The notes beneath the pieces are model-generated. The model searched no databases. It saw only the letters and a program-made list of their open reading frames with translations, and was not told where the DNA came from. From Cavia porcellus (lineage: Eukaryota; Chordata; Mammalia; Rodentia; Caviidae), in assembly GCF_034190915.1 (NCBI RefSeq), contig NW_026947488.1, positions 2,118,501 through 2,182,500 of the forward strand: a DNA stretch of 64,000 nt, written 5' to 3'. This document shows positions 44,945 through 56,320 of the stretch, one piece after another; position 1 is the stretch's first letter; each line of letters begins with the position of its first letter. The translations under genes were made by a program, and so were the position numbers.

Positions 44945-47900
44945 TTAATCGAGACTCATGTCCTCTTCTTCGTCTTTCTTGTCCTTTGTGTTGCCCTCTT
45001 TCTGCTCAGATTTGGCATTGTTCTGCATAGCTTTGGCAAATGCTTCTACATCTGAAACACATTTGAGACACGGCTGCACCTCTCTGCCAGGGCTGTACCC
45101 AACAGGGATGGGAGGTCCAAGCTGGAAGGCACTGGCAGGGTCAGCTCCACCCTGCACCATGAGGGGGCAAGGAGGAAGTGGGCACTTACCACCCTTGTTG
45201 GCAGCCTCTACCGCCTCCGCGGGCAGCCCGAACTGGCACATGAGGGGCCCCAGCTGCCCGGAAGCCAAGGCTGCACTGAACATGCCCAGGGCCTGTGAGG
45301 AGAGCCAGGGCTGCACTGTGTGTCGGCGTCACAGCTCCAGCAGAGCCGCGTTGCCTCGGTGTGGGCAGAGCCTGGCACTGCTTTCCTGGGGCCACACCCC
45401 CTCCCCACTGCTGTACCTGCTGGAACTGAGGCGAGGTCAGCGTGTTCTGGATCTCATCCGCAGTCTGGGGCAGGGACTCCCCGGAGGGCAGATAGGGCAG
45501 CAGGCGCTCCTGGACATCCGCGTTGGCGAGGATGGGTGCCATGATCTCGGGCGTCAGCACACTGGCCAGGTCCACTAGGGCACAAGTGCATAGCATCAGT
45601 GCTGGCCCAGGTAGTGGCCGTGCAGTGTGAGGGACACAGGACTCAATAGGGCAGCAACTGGGGACTTGGAGGGTCAGGGAGCAGGCACGGGGCAGCAGCC
45701 TGGCCCCCTCCACACGCTCTTTACCTTGCTGGCCGCTGCCTGGCCCGGCTGGCACATTCATAGTGGCCAGGATATTCTGGAGGTCGCTCAGCTGGATGGG
45801 CTGGGTAGGGCTGGCTGCCGTGCTGGTTCCGTTACCTGAGCTGGGCGCAGGACTCGGGCTGCTGGCTGAGGCAGCTGCTGGGGCAGAAGGGGCTGGGGTG
45901 GCGCGGGTGGAGGAGGTGGTAGAGGATGGGGTGACCGCTGCCGACTGGCTCCGGGAGCTGGGGGGAGAGCGAGGGCAGAGCTGCAGTGCCTGTTCCACAT
46001 GGGGCCGGACCCACTCCAGGGAAGAGGGGTGGCCACACTGGCTCCCCAGGCTTCCATGTGGGGTCCGTGGAAGGGAAGGAGGGCATAGTGCTGACGGGCT
46101 AGTATGGGCTGGGGAGCTCACCTGGATGAGGAGCTGCTTGCTGGAGGCCCGCCGCTCCCCAGTAAGCTGGCCAGGCCTGGCCCGGTCAGGGCCCCAAGCC
46201 CACCTACAAGGAGCAAGGAGACGTGTGCTAGTGATACCCCGGTCTGCCCACCCAGAACGGGCCTAGCCTACCTGCACAGGCTGCACCAACCCCAGCCCGA
46301 GGGGCAAGTGCAGGGAGGGCAGTGAACATGGGTGGCAGGCAGGCCAGGTCAGGCAGCAAAGGTGACAGCTCCAAGCCCTCGGCCTCAAGGGTTACTCTGG
46401 AGCCACGCTGCTTCCGTCCTGCCTATCCCACCCTGCGATTCAGGCCAAATCCTGGCCAGTGGGCCAAACCACCTCCCCAGTGTCCAACACAGGGACCTAG
46501 GCCATACATGAGCTGCTGGTGGCAGGCCAGCCTGGGAACCCCAGGCAGAACCCGGAGTTCACCCCCTCCAGCCCTGCCCACAGCAAGCTGGGCCCTGAAT
46601 TCCGAGCTGGGGTCCTCCCAGGGTCCTGGAGAGCCCCCGCCCCCTGCCAGCTCCCATAGGAAATGAACCCAGATGCTGCTCAGCCAGCACCAACAAACAC
46701 TTCAAGGGGACCCAGGTGTGAACCTGAGCACAGGGAAAAGGGCCGCTTCCGAGGGCCGGGGCGGCAGCCTACCCAGTCCTCCAAGGCCGGCCGGTCCGAT
46801 GAGCTGCATGAGCTGGCTGTGACTCATGTTCCCCAGCAGGCTCTGCAGGCCGCCCTCCCCTGGAAAACACGGGGTTAAGACTGGGGGGGTCTGCAGCCTG
46901 GGCCCAGCCTGTGTGGGGACTATGGGGCAGCAGTGCCCGGCAGGAAGCAGTGCCTCACCCAGCGAAGACAGGGTAGGACAAGCGCCCTAATGCCTTATCT
47001 ACTAGTTGCTTAGAAAACACTGACTCGGGATGTCAGAGTACCCTGGTGACAAACTCAAGGAAACACTGGCCTGCACTGCTAGGGCCCAAAGAACCGTTAC
47101 CGCCCAGTGCAGAGAGCTCGTGGCCTCCGCTTCCGCTTGTCCCCAGTGCCCCGGGCATTGGGGGGTTGTTGAGATACTCGTTGACCTTCCGGCAGTGCTC
47201 CTCATCCTGGTCAGTCTTGGGCTCCTGCAGGGAAGGACATGGGAAGAACCCCAGCTGAGCAGCCCATGCGCAGGGCTGGCAGCCTCCTGCCGGGTTAGGG
47301 CCCTGGGCATAGCCCACAGCACAGACAGGCCGGCCCTCGTGGCTGGAGGGGCCACAGCAGCACCTCCTGGGGACTCTGCCATCCTCACTGGCTACCATCA
47401 CAGGTGGGGAGGGCAGGGCTCTACAGCCAGCAGGCCAAGCCCTCAGCTGCCTTCTGCCCTCAACCAGTGGATGTGAACCAGTGGAGGGCGAACAGGGCCC
47501 TCACACAGCTCACTCCACAGGTGCCCCCGAACTGCAAACAGTGGGCCAGGGCTCAGTGGCACAAGCGCCTGCCTGGCAAGTGTGAGGTTGAGTTCGCTCC
47601 CTGGTACCAAGAAAAAACTGCAAACAGCACCCACATCACCCCCGAGCACCTGCTATGAACCTTGTAAGCCTCAGGGTACAGAGTCCCTGTCTGCCTGGTA
47701 ACTGGGCAAGGAAAGCTTCAAATGAGTAAATCCAGGCAGAATAGGTACAAAGAAGTGGATGAAAGTCCAACAACACAGTAAAGCTTCAGCAGCTGGCAAA
47801 CCACGCCCACTCCTGTTTGTAAATAAGTTTACTGGAACCGGGCCACACCCACCACGCTAAGGTCCTCAGCTGATTTCCCTTGGGACAGTGTGGGATTGGG

Positions 47901-49414
47901 CAGCAGTCCAGCGTCTGCAGAGGGCCTGGAACAACATTCGTCCCAACTGCAAGCCCATGCACGTGTTTCTGACCGCGCCGCCGCTCACAGCCTGACCTCC
48001 AGTCACACTCATGCCCAGGAAAGACCTGTATCCCAGGTCCTTCCGTGCAGTACTGCTTGTGACACAGCAAGAAATGGAAATGTGCCTGATGGCCGCCAAC
48101 AGGTGGCAGAATGGGTGGTGGCTCCCACAGCAGCTAGGGTAAGAGGGAACCTGCGGTGACATTCTCAGGCTTCCAGTGCAGGCTGTGAGGGAGTTGGGGG
48201 GGGAAGCTCCACACTGAGAAACACAGCAAGGAGACCCCTGTGCTCCCCAAAGTTACTCCCACCTCCGCGACGGACAGCAAGGGAGCAGAGATGGACCAGG
48301 AACAGTGCTCCTGCTGTGGACGCCTCAGAGGCAGAGAGCACACCGTGCAGGGTCCCGGGAGCCCAGCCACACACCTCAGATGGGAAAGCCCGCCTACTGC
48401 CCACCACCTGTAACGCATCTCAGCACCCCAAGTGTGTGCCACAGTCCACTACCACGCAGCACCCTGGATTGCACAATGGAAAAAAAAGAGGACAAACACT
48501 GAACAAACCCTGCCAGGTACCTGCATCCAAAAGAAGAGCCGCTTGGACCCTGCCTTAAACTTGAGCACGTAGACCCTCCCACTAGGGCACTGAGGCACAC
48601 GCTTGAACTCGCAGTCATCAGGGAAGATGATCAGGTCCTGACAACCACAAGAGTGGGACGGTCAGCCCGCGCACTGGTGAGGCCCCAGCCTCAGGAAGTC
48701 CGCAGGCCCTGCAATGGCAGGTCACCAAGCGGTCCCCAGAGGTGCTAAGTCATGGTCAGAGACACCTCGAAAGGGGCTTGGACGGGGACTGCCAACTCTT
48801 AAGGACTTTAGCAAACGCCTGAGAACTGGACTCCAAGATGAGGGGTCAGCTGTGACTGGCTCTCGAGGGGAGCTACAGAAAAGTGACATAACTTCTTCCT
48901 GAGGGCTGTGAAGGTCAGGATTTCTACACAACTACAGCGCCAGGCACCAGGGACACAGGCTGAGAAGTGCCTTCCACTGGGCTTGTCATCAGGTGAACCA
49001 AATGTCACCAACCGTGAAACCTTTGGTCCTAAAGTCACTGCACAACGTGTGACTACAGCAGCGGGAGCAGTCTCTGCCAGCCTGGAGAAAGCAGATCGCA
49101 GTACCGGCCAGGGATCCCCCCTGCCCTCCAAGGTCCTCCAAGCCAGGAAACAGCAGGTGCCTGGCCAGCCTGTGACACTGCCCTGTTCCGAAGGCACTCA
49201 CATCCTCCACGGTCCCGGAGGTCCTGTCTTTCCAGCAGAAGTGAATGAGGGAGTCGTCAGTCTGCTGGATGTATACGAGCCCTTTTCGTTTATCTGGGGT
49301 GACTGTAGTTCCTTTTAAAGACATTTTTCCTGCCCGAAACTCCACCAGATACTTGTTGGAGGACCCTCGAGAGCCGGGCACCAGGCTCGGGAAGAGAGCG
49401 CCTGAAGTCGTCAT
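44945..49414 (-). CDS. ADRM1: Proteasomal ubiquitin receptor ADRM1 (Rpn13)
   Basis: ADRM1/Rpn13 sits on the 19S regulatory particle through Rpn2, binds ubiquitin with its Pru domain and recruits and activates the deubiquitinase UCHL5. Coding exons on the minus strand are 49414-49202, 48637-48521, 47224-47101, 46859-46773, 46203-46122, 45957-45725, 45574-45417, 45292-45190 and 45051-44945. They sum to 1,224 bases, 407 residues plus stop, the same length as human. The Pru domain fills about residues 18-130 (exons 2-4), with [19 protein letters not shown] and [12 protein letters not shown] Ser/Ala/Pro-rich linker follows (exons 6-7). The C-terminal DEUBAD domain (about 253-390) includes [33 protein letters not shown]. 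The tail is acidic (EEEDMSLD). The acceptor at 49416-49417 leaves one untranslated base before the ATG, so at least one noncoding 5' exon lies upstream. Confidence 0.97.
47225..48520 (-). other. ADRM1: ADRM1 intron between coding exons 2 and 3
   Basis: The 1.3-kb intron carries an ID-like SINE (47545-47622) and a weakly L1-like fragment around 48030-48115. The last 400 bases are unassigned. Confidence 0.6.
47545..47622 (+). repeat. ID-like tRNA-derived SINE
   Basis: GGGCTCAGTGGCACAAGCGC (A-box region), TGCCTGGCAAGTGTGAGG and GAGTTCGCTCCCTGGTACCA (B-box region), ending in an A-rich tail. Confidence 0.85.
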
Positions 49415-49449
49415 TCTGAAAGAGCACAGAGGGGCAGTGAGGCCCGGCG

Positions 49450-50800
49450 TGCCGCCGTGTGGGCACCGTCGCCGAAAGCCAGATTCCCTCCTGGGGGTGT
49501 CGCAGCCGCGCCCTGGGTCGGGGCGCAGGCGCCAGCGCTGCCCGCAAGCCGGACTACCCAGTCCACAGGGCCCGCCTCCGGCCGACCGAGACTTCGCGCC
49601 GGCCCAACCGGGCCAGGTGCGGGCTTCCTTGCCCTTCCTTAAATACACCTAAACCGCACCACGCTTCTGATTCCCGAGCCCTGAGACGTCAGCGACGCCT
49701 CCCGCCTTCAAGCCCGGCTGCAGCCCCGCTGACATCGTCTCTGCGGGGCGCCGCCTCGGGGCGCCGCTCGGCTGCCTGCGTCCTGCCTCCTCGCGCAGCC
49801 AGACCGGGGCGTCTCGCTCGGCCTCCGCGGGCGCCCGCCGAGCCCATGCCCGATGCGCGGGCCGCGCTGGCGAGGAGACCCTGGAGAGACCTGAGGACCC
49901 CGCCCGCCCTGAGCCCGGCCCCGAACCTGGTTGCGCCCACACTCGGCCGAGAGACGCTGTCCGGGATCGCTCTTCCTCCTCGGCTCCTGCCGGGCCCCGC
50001 CGGAAACCCGCGCTCGGCCCGCCTCCCTACCGTTCTCGTCGCCGATTGGGCCTCATCTGCCGCGCGGCCAGCCCCGTCACATTCTCGATTGGTCTTCGCG
50101 GCCGTCCGTCGCGCCAACACGGCCACGGCCCGCCCCCGCGCCGGCGGCTCCTTTCCGGCGGAAGCGCGCACTCGCGGCGCGCGGGCCAGAGCGGCCCCTA
50201 TTGTTGCTGTGTCATTGGGGAGCGGCGACGGCCCCTGGCGGCGCTGGCGGGGGCGGCGCGGCGCAAGCCCACCGCGCCGGCCACCCTAGGGCCGAGGAGA
50301 CCCCACGGAGCGGTGCCGGGCGCAGGCGGAGACCCGGAGTGGGACCGGGTGGGGGGCGGGGGTGCCAGGCGACGCACAGCCGTGTCCGGGGTTTCGGCTG
50401 GGACGATCCCGGGGCCGGTGTCCACGCGACTGCCCTGCAGCCGCGGCCCCCGGCGCCCGGGAAGCCGGCCCTTCTGACGCGCGTTCTCCCAGAGCAGGCA
50501 TCCGGGGCCTGGCATAGAGGCGACAGTCAGAGGTTACCAAGGTAGGAGGGAGCCTGGTGACCGGAGCTAGGAAGCGTCAGCGGGAGTTAATGTGACGTGA
50601 ACTAACGGCCGGCGAGTGCCCGGGGAGCTGCAGCCCGCCCCCGTTTGCTTCATGCTCCCCCGAGCAGGGCTGCTGGGGCCGCGGTCTCCCGGCCTCGGAT
50701 ATCCCCGCGCCGGCGTCGCAGCGCGGAGACACCGTGCCTTCCTGCCCGCGCTGACCCCGTGTGTCCACGGTGCGGAGCTGGCTGCTGCCGTGAGCCGGTC
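49450..50800 (-). promoter_or_regulatory. ADRM1: ADRM1 CpG-island promoter with CCAAT boxes
   Basis: CpG-dense sequence surrounds the expected noncoding first exon. On the minus strand CCAAT boxes lie at 50045-50049, 50088-50092 and 50214-50218, with GC boxes and an ETS-like CCGGAAG near 50155. A weak donor candidate (ACG followed by GTAGGG) ends a possible exon 1 at 50031. TSS and exon 1 limits could not be fixed. The island continues to about 50800 on the far side, so divergent transcription is possible but unproven. Confidence 0.65.
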
Positions 50801-51296
50801 TAGCCGGGCTGTAACTCCGCCACGATCCTTCGCGTTTGCTTTTGCTCAGTTTAATATTTGTTTGCTTCAGATCTTTGACAGTTTAGGGACTTAAAACAGT
50901 CCACACATGGTGGGCCTACACCCGTCTTCTCCACCTCTTGTCCTCCCGGGGCTGAGCTTTGTTGTATCTAGGTGGCTTCTCCTGCTTGCTTCATAATTTA
51001 CTAAGAATACGTGAAATTTGTATGTTCCTTAGTTTCAAAAAAAGTACAGAAGTATTTTATTCAACATGGTTTTCCAGATTTATTCATGTTGACATAATAG
51101 AGCTAAGTCTTTCATTTTAGCTCCTGTGTAATAATTTTTGGAATATCCTGATTCATGAAGTTATACGCTTTGCAAATCTGTCATCTTGGTGGACATTGTC
51201 CTGTTTAGTAATGCTTGTTTTTAAAACTTAATTTCATTTAAAAATTCACCTTGGGAAAATATAGCTATTTTTCACTAAAATTTTTATTTATGTGAG

Positions 51297-51382
51297 GTCT
51301 TGTCTTCAGTGCTGGGGTTTGAACCTAGTATGACCCATGTCAGGCAAGTCCTCTGCCACTGAGCTACACCACATCCCTATTT
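51297..51382 (-). repeat. ID-like SINE, reverse orientation
   Basis: GTGCTGGGGTTTGAACCTAG, then GCAAGTCCTCTGCCACTGAG and CTACACCACATCCCT, is the classic reverse ID-type order. Confidence 0.85.
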
Positions 51383-52179
51383 TTAGTTAATATGTTTTAA
51401 ATGTTTCTTTCAATTTCTCATACATTAGTTTCTAATACAGTAATATCAGTACATTTAGCCCACATAGGTAGACAGTCCTGAAAAGCAGATCGGGTGAGGG
51501 GGTGAGGGTGCGCTTGGGGCTGCTGCCTGCTACCGCCTGAGACATGCCCTGTGAAAGGAGGAGGGGAAATAAAACCCGGCCTGGCTTTCAGGCGAGCTGC
51601 TGGCAGCCAGGTGTCACTTGTTCAAAGTAATGAAATGTTAAAAAGCTGCCAGTAGAGGCCACGAAACCCACTCTGCAGAACTCAGGGTTCACGCGTGCTT
51701 CCCGCCATGGGACCTCCAGGGTCCTGCACATAGCATGTCCTCTATGCAAGCTAGGGGAGCCTTGTAGACCAAGACGGCTGTGCAAGAGCAGAATTCTTCA
51801 CACACGTTTCAGGGTGTTTCCCATTCCTGCTGTGAGTAGACAGGCATTGTGGCGAGCTGGGTGTCTGCTCACAACTGCAGGGCTGGGGGCGGGGGGCGGG
51901 GCGGCCCGGACAGAGCACCTGTTGACTCAGCCACGAAAGTGTGCCTTGCTAGTCCCGACAGGCCTGGTCAGGAGCCATGCACTGAGAAGCACACAGCAGG
52001 AGTCCTCAGGAGCCAGGCTCTGAGTGGGCAGCAGCCAGGGATACACTGCGCTGACCTGCACTAAGCCGTGAACAGCATCTGCCAAACATCATCAGTCTCT
52101 CAGCCACCGGCTTTGGATGAACCAGTTAGGTTCTCCAAGGGAAGGGGTTTTTACTAGTCTTGTTTGACAAAAATAAATA

Positions 52180-52270
52180 AAAGGGCTAGGGCATTGCCCA
52201 GTGCTGGAGCACTTGCCCAGCATGTGTGAAGCCCTCAATTCAACCCCTAGTACTGCAAAAAAAGATAAAA
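52180..52270 (+). repeat. ID-like SINE
   Basis: GGGCTAGGGCATTGCCCAGT, GCACTTGCCCAGCATGTGTG, AATTCAACCCCTAGTACTGC and an A-rich tail. Confidence 0.8.
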
Positions 52271-53039
52271 AGCAGAACACCCAGCTACGACACGACGCGG
52301 ACTGCAAGGAGAAAGTCTGGCAGCTCTGCAAGCCCCATATGGAAGGCGAGCCGAGCACAGCGCAGCAGCCAAGTGGCCCGCAAGGTGGCCCGAGCCTGCA
52401 CCAGGCGGCTCCCCAGATGGCAGAGGTGCACGGGAGAAACTGCTCGCGTCATGTCACAAGGGAAAGCAAACTAAAACTCGCCTTTAGAATGGCCAAAAGC
52501 AAGAAGAAGTGGGACACCTGGTGCAGCTGAGGAGGTTGGTGGGTATGGATTTTTTTCTAACTTTTTAATAGACAATTTTTTGATCTCTGGTAAAACTGAA
52601 CAGAAAATACAGTTCCCCCGTGCCCAAACCTCCCCATGCCCAACCTTCCAAGATTTGTCACAGCTGATGAATTTTCTGGACCAAAGTTCAGAGTTTTAAT
52701 GGGACCAGCAGTCCTGTTCTGTGCTACTGTAACAGAACACCACAGACAGCCTAATTCACACACAACAGGTACTCTTCTCACTGCACTGGAGGCCAAAGTC
52801 CAAGGTCACCGTGCGGACAGGTTTGGTGTCTGGCTGGGCTGCCTTCTGTTGCCTGGGTGGTGTCTGTCCTCAAGTCCACACTTGGGTAAGGGCAAGGGTG
52901 CTGCAGGATGCCTCTCATCAGGGCCTGACCCTTGGCAGAGGGAGGAGCCCCATGCCTACTCATCTCCCATGTCTGACACCGCAGCACACTGTTGTGGGCT
53001 TCAACAGTGACACATGTACAATTCCTGAAGCCCAGAATT

Positions 53040-53410
53040 CACTGACTCTGCGCTCTGCCTCCCCTGGTCCCTTCCATCTCCATGGTTTTGCCTCTTCCCC
53101 GGACAGTTGGAATCACACAGGACGTAGCCTTTCTGGATTGGCTTCTCTCACGTGATGCACATCCAAGATCCACCTCGTTTCAGGACTTGGAAGCTCGTGG
53201 CTTTTTAGCACTGAACGGTGCTCCACTGTCTGGATGTATCAGTTGTTTGTCCCTTACAGGAGCTGTCTTCGCCTGCTTTTGGGTCTTTGTGATTATTCAT
53301 AAAGCTGCTATGAACGTGTGCGGGCTTTTGCATGGACAAGAGTTTCAGTTCCTTTAGGTAATGCTTGATTGTTAGAGCCCATGCTAGAGGGATGTTTTGT
53401 TTCGTAAGAA
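53040..53410 (-). repeat. Ancient L1-like remnant, antisense
   Basis: Short landmarks follow the reverse of the L1 3' part: GGATTGGCTTCTCTCACGTG, GAACGGTGCTCCACTGTCTG, GATTATTCATAAAGCTGCTA and GTAAGAAACTG. The copy is old and broken. Confidence 0.6.
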
Positions 53411-53639
53411 ACTGTCTTCACAGGTGGCTGGTGATGACAGCATCTGAGCTGACGGCCTCGCCAGCGCCCGGCATTGGTATTCTGGGCTTTGGTCACTGGA
53501 CAGGTGTGCAGGGGCACTTTCTTAGTTCACTGCTCCCTAATGACCTAGGGTGTGCACATTTTTCATCGGCCTGTTTGCCAGCTGTGCCTCTTCTTTGATG
53601 AGGTGGCAGTGTTCTGCTTTTACAAACACAGAACTAACA

Positions 53640-53870
53640 TGTGACCCAGCCAGTGTCTCCTGTTTACCCCAGAGAAATGAAGACAGATGTCTACACAAAA
53701 ACCTGGATACAAATGTCTGTAGTGATTCTTCAGAGATGGCCCAAACCTGAAACAACTCAGATACCCGTCAACTGCCGAATAAACGGTGCAGCTTTGTCTG
53801 CTGCTCGGCAGTGAGAAGGAGCAAACTGCTGGCTCACACACACCACGCGCGAATGCATCTTTCTGGGTAA
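53640..53870 (+). repeat. Ancient L1-like remnant, sense
   Basis: GTGACCCAGCCAGTGTCTCC, AGAAATGAAGACAGATGTCT, ACACAAAAACCTGGATACAA and CCTGAAACAACTCAGATACC match the sense L1 region whose reverse appears just upstream. Confidence 0.6.
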
Positions 53871-55314
53871 AGACAGCCTGACACGGAGAAGGCTGGAGCC
53901 ACAGGGACAAAAGCAGGCCAAGGTGACCGGGCACTGGGGAGGCCTGTGTACAAAGGGGTGGGCTCTGGCAGGGGTTACCACATGTATCTGTTCGCCCAAA
54001 TCAGGCCCCACTGCACTGCTGGGAAGGGGAAGCCCTGCTCCCACCCCACCCCACAGCTTCCAGCCTGGGTCCTCGCCCTTCCTACACCCTGCTCTTCCTC
54101 CCGGGGGCCACCTGAGGGCACCAGAGACCCTGACAGGCCAGGTACTGGCAGGTGTGTGTTCCAGGCTCACCTCTTACAGCCAGGCCTCCGAGCATGAGAC
54201 TTGTAGGCCTGCCTGCCCGGAGCTATGCCCCACCCTGCTGGCCCCCATCCCTGGGCAGCACACAGCTGCAGGTTGCTGGGGCGGAAGCTGGGCAGTGGGC
54301 CCCTGCTGGTCAAACTGGTGTCATATGTCGGGTATTGCATTTCTTCTAGCAGCACTCAGTCCCCAGGAAAGGGACAGCTAATCAGGACTGCTGCTGCTCA
54401 GAACACCTAGGGCCCTTTATCCCTCAGATGTACCATCCAGTGTTACCAGTGCCCTGTGACCCCTTCCCACCGCAGCAAGCAGTTGGGAGAGACAGTACCT
54501 GCCAGGCCGATGCTTAACAACGCATGGTCCAGACACCGGACACCCTGGCACAGAGACTTGTCTGAACCATTTGTAGCCCCTTCCAGAAAGGGCTAGAGCG
54601 TTTTGAGACAGACAGGAGTGGTTTGGTGAGACGTGTCCGTTACAACCCATTTTCCAGTTCAGAAACGGAAGCTAATATTTACATGCACGGATCTGCGTGT
54701 GGTCCTCCAAAAACTCAGGATGGATCCTCTGGTTAATACACGCAAGCACTGAAAGTTATTAAACATGAAAAGTAAAGTGCTTTGCTCACCTGTCTTCACA
54801 TCTGACATCTGGAGGCCACATGGGGTAGCACAGTGTGGACGAGGGCCCACCAGTGAGGGGGGCCCACAGCACGCCTCAGGGTGTGGGCCGCAGGGTCTTT
54901 GTCTAGGCACAATATCTGGCCAGGACAGCCAGTTCCGAGAGTGGGCTGTTGGGTGGAGGATGACTGTCCCATAACCCATACCCAGCACACAAGGGGAGGG
55001 CGGGTCCTTTATGGGACTCGGAGACGCCAGCACAGGGCTGTGTGGAGAAGCACAGGCCCCGGGCGACCTGTAGTGTCTGCCATTTCAGGGGCTCCCGGGA
55101 GGATGCCAGGAGAGCACAGCTCAGATGTACCTGACAGCCACCGAGCAGGGGTCAGGAGTGGAGGGAGCAACGATGGTCAGCCAGGGCTGAGGTGACACTC
55201 CGCAGTGGGCACTTGCAGGGTTCCACAAAGACACCGCAGACCCCAGAACACCAGCTGCAACCACAACACCCCCATTTCAGGTTCCAGGGATACAAAATCA
55301 ACTTTTGAAACCAG

Positions 55315-56320
55315 CGGTGGGTTTTAAACGTGTTTTAATTACAAAGGTGGCTCTGAAAGCCTCTTGGATACACAGTGACAGTGCTCACTCAGGAGTGCTT
55401 AGAGACCCACACTCACAGCTGCACAGGTGTGCGCGTGTGCACCCAGCAGAGTCTGATGCAAAGCCCGACTGATCTGTGGTGTGACATTTCTACATGAAGT
55501 CTGTCACTGCACAGGAGTGCTGAGAGGGACCCACGCCTGCTGTGGTCAGACAGCTGTAATTGACAGCGGAGGAGCCGATCCTGCTCTGACCTCCCACACC
55601 TTAACGGCTCCGTGAGGCTGGCTTACAGTGGAACATGCATGGCGGGAAAACAGAAACACGTGACTGTGGACACAGGCGAGGTGGGCAGGTGACCGCTCTG
55701 AGGACATGGGTGTGGTCCACGGGGACAGCAGGAGTGCCGAGGCCGAGGCGGGGCTCCTGGGAGGCTGGGGGCAGCCGCAGCATGTCTCTAAGTCGCAGGC
55801 TTCTGCCCCCGGTGTCCCAGGACTTGTTCGGACAGCACTCCGGCCATTCACATTCCCTGCCCTTAGGTGAAACACTGTTCGAGTAGTTTCAACTTAAATA
55901 TTTTAAAAGTAATCTTTACGTTGCTCCAGAGTGGTAGAAGGACAGGCGGGGCAGCTTATCCTGTCCTTCACCCGCTGCTCCGGACTCTCCCACTGCCGGG
56001 ACCTGGGAAGGCTCTGTTGGGGGCGCCCCGCTGCAGCCACCTCCTCCAGTCACAGGTCTTCAGGCTGCCGGCACCACGAGCTCCTCCGGCCCCACTTGCG
56101 TCTGTCACGGCAGTCTGCCCTCCGAAGCTCATTGGTCAGAAGGGGCTGGAGCTTCATGGGGACTCAGCGGTCATGAGCTGCCGGGCAGTGGAGGTCATCA
56201 AGGTGGCCCTGGGTGGTAGGTGCAGTGTCCGGGACCTCGGGCGGACCAGCTGGCTCTGCTCTCGAGCTCAGGGCCGCTCACCGGTGCAGCCCCGAAGGCT
56301 TCCAGGCCTGGCTGCAGCCC
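55315..56320 (-). other. OSBPL2: OSBPL2 3' untranslated region (inferred)
   Basis: About 1 kb after the TGA stop is repeat-free and lacks coding potential on the minus strand. The distal limit rests only on the ATTAAA at 55334-55339. Confidence 0.45.
55334..55339 (-). terminator. OSBPL2: Candidate OSBPL2 polyadenylation signal (ATTAAA)
   Basis: On the minus strand ATTAAA follows a TTTGTA context about 980 bases after the OSBPL2 stop. The sequence between is unique and free of SINEs, as expected of a 3' UTR. Other 3' ends further downstream cannot be excluded. Confidence 0.45.

Larger units (their letters stand above)
50800..55310. other. ADRM1-OSBPL2 intergenic region
   Basis: No coding exon was recognised. 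The stretch is AT-richer than the genes and is made of repeats: ID-like SINEs (51297-51382, 52180-52270), L1-like remnants (53040-53870), an unassigned ancient repeat near 52690-52980, and unique sequence from about 53880 to 55310. Confidence 0.65.

Noticed and set aside
49459..50289. 276-codon plus-strand frame over the ADRM1 promoter
   Set aside because: It lies in the CpG island, opposite to ADRM1, with Arg/Pro/Ala-rich random composition; not supported as a divergent protein gene.
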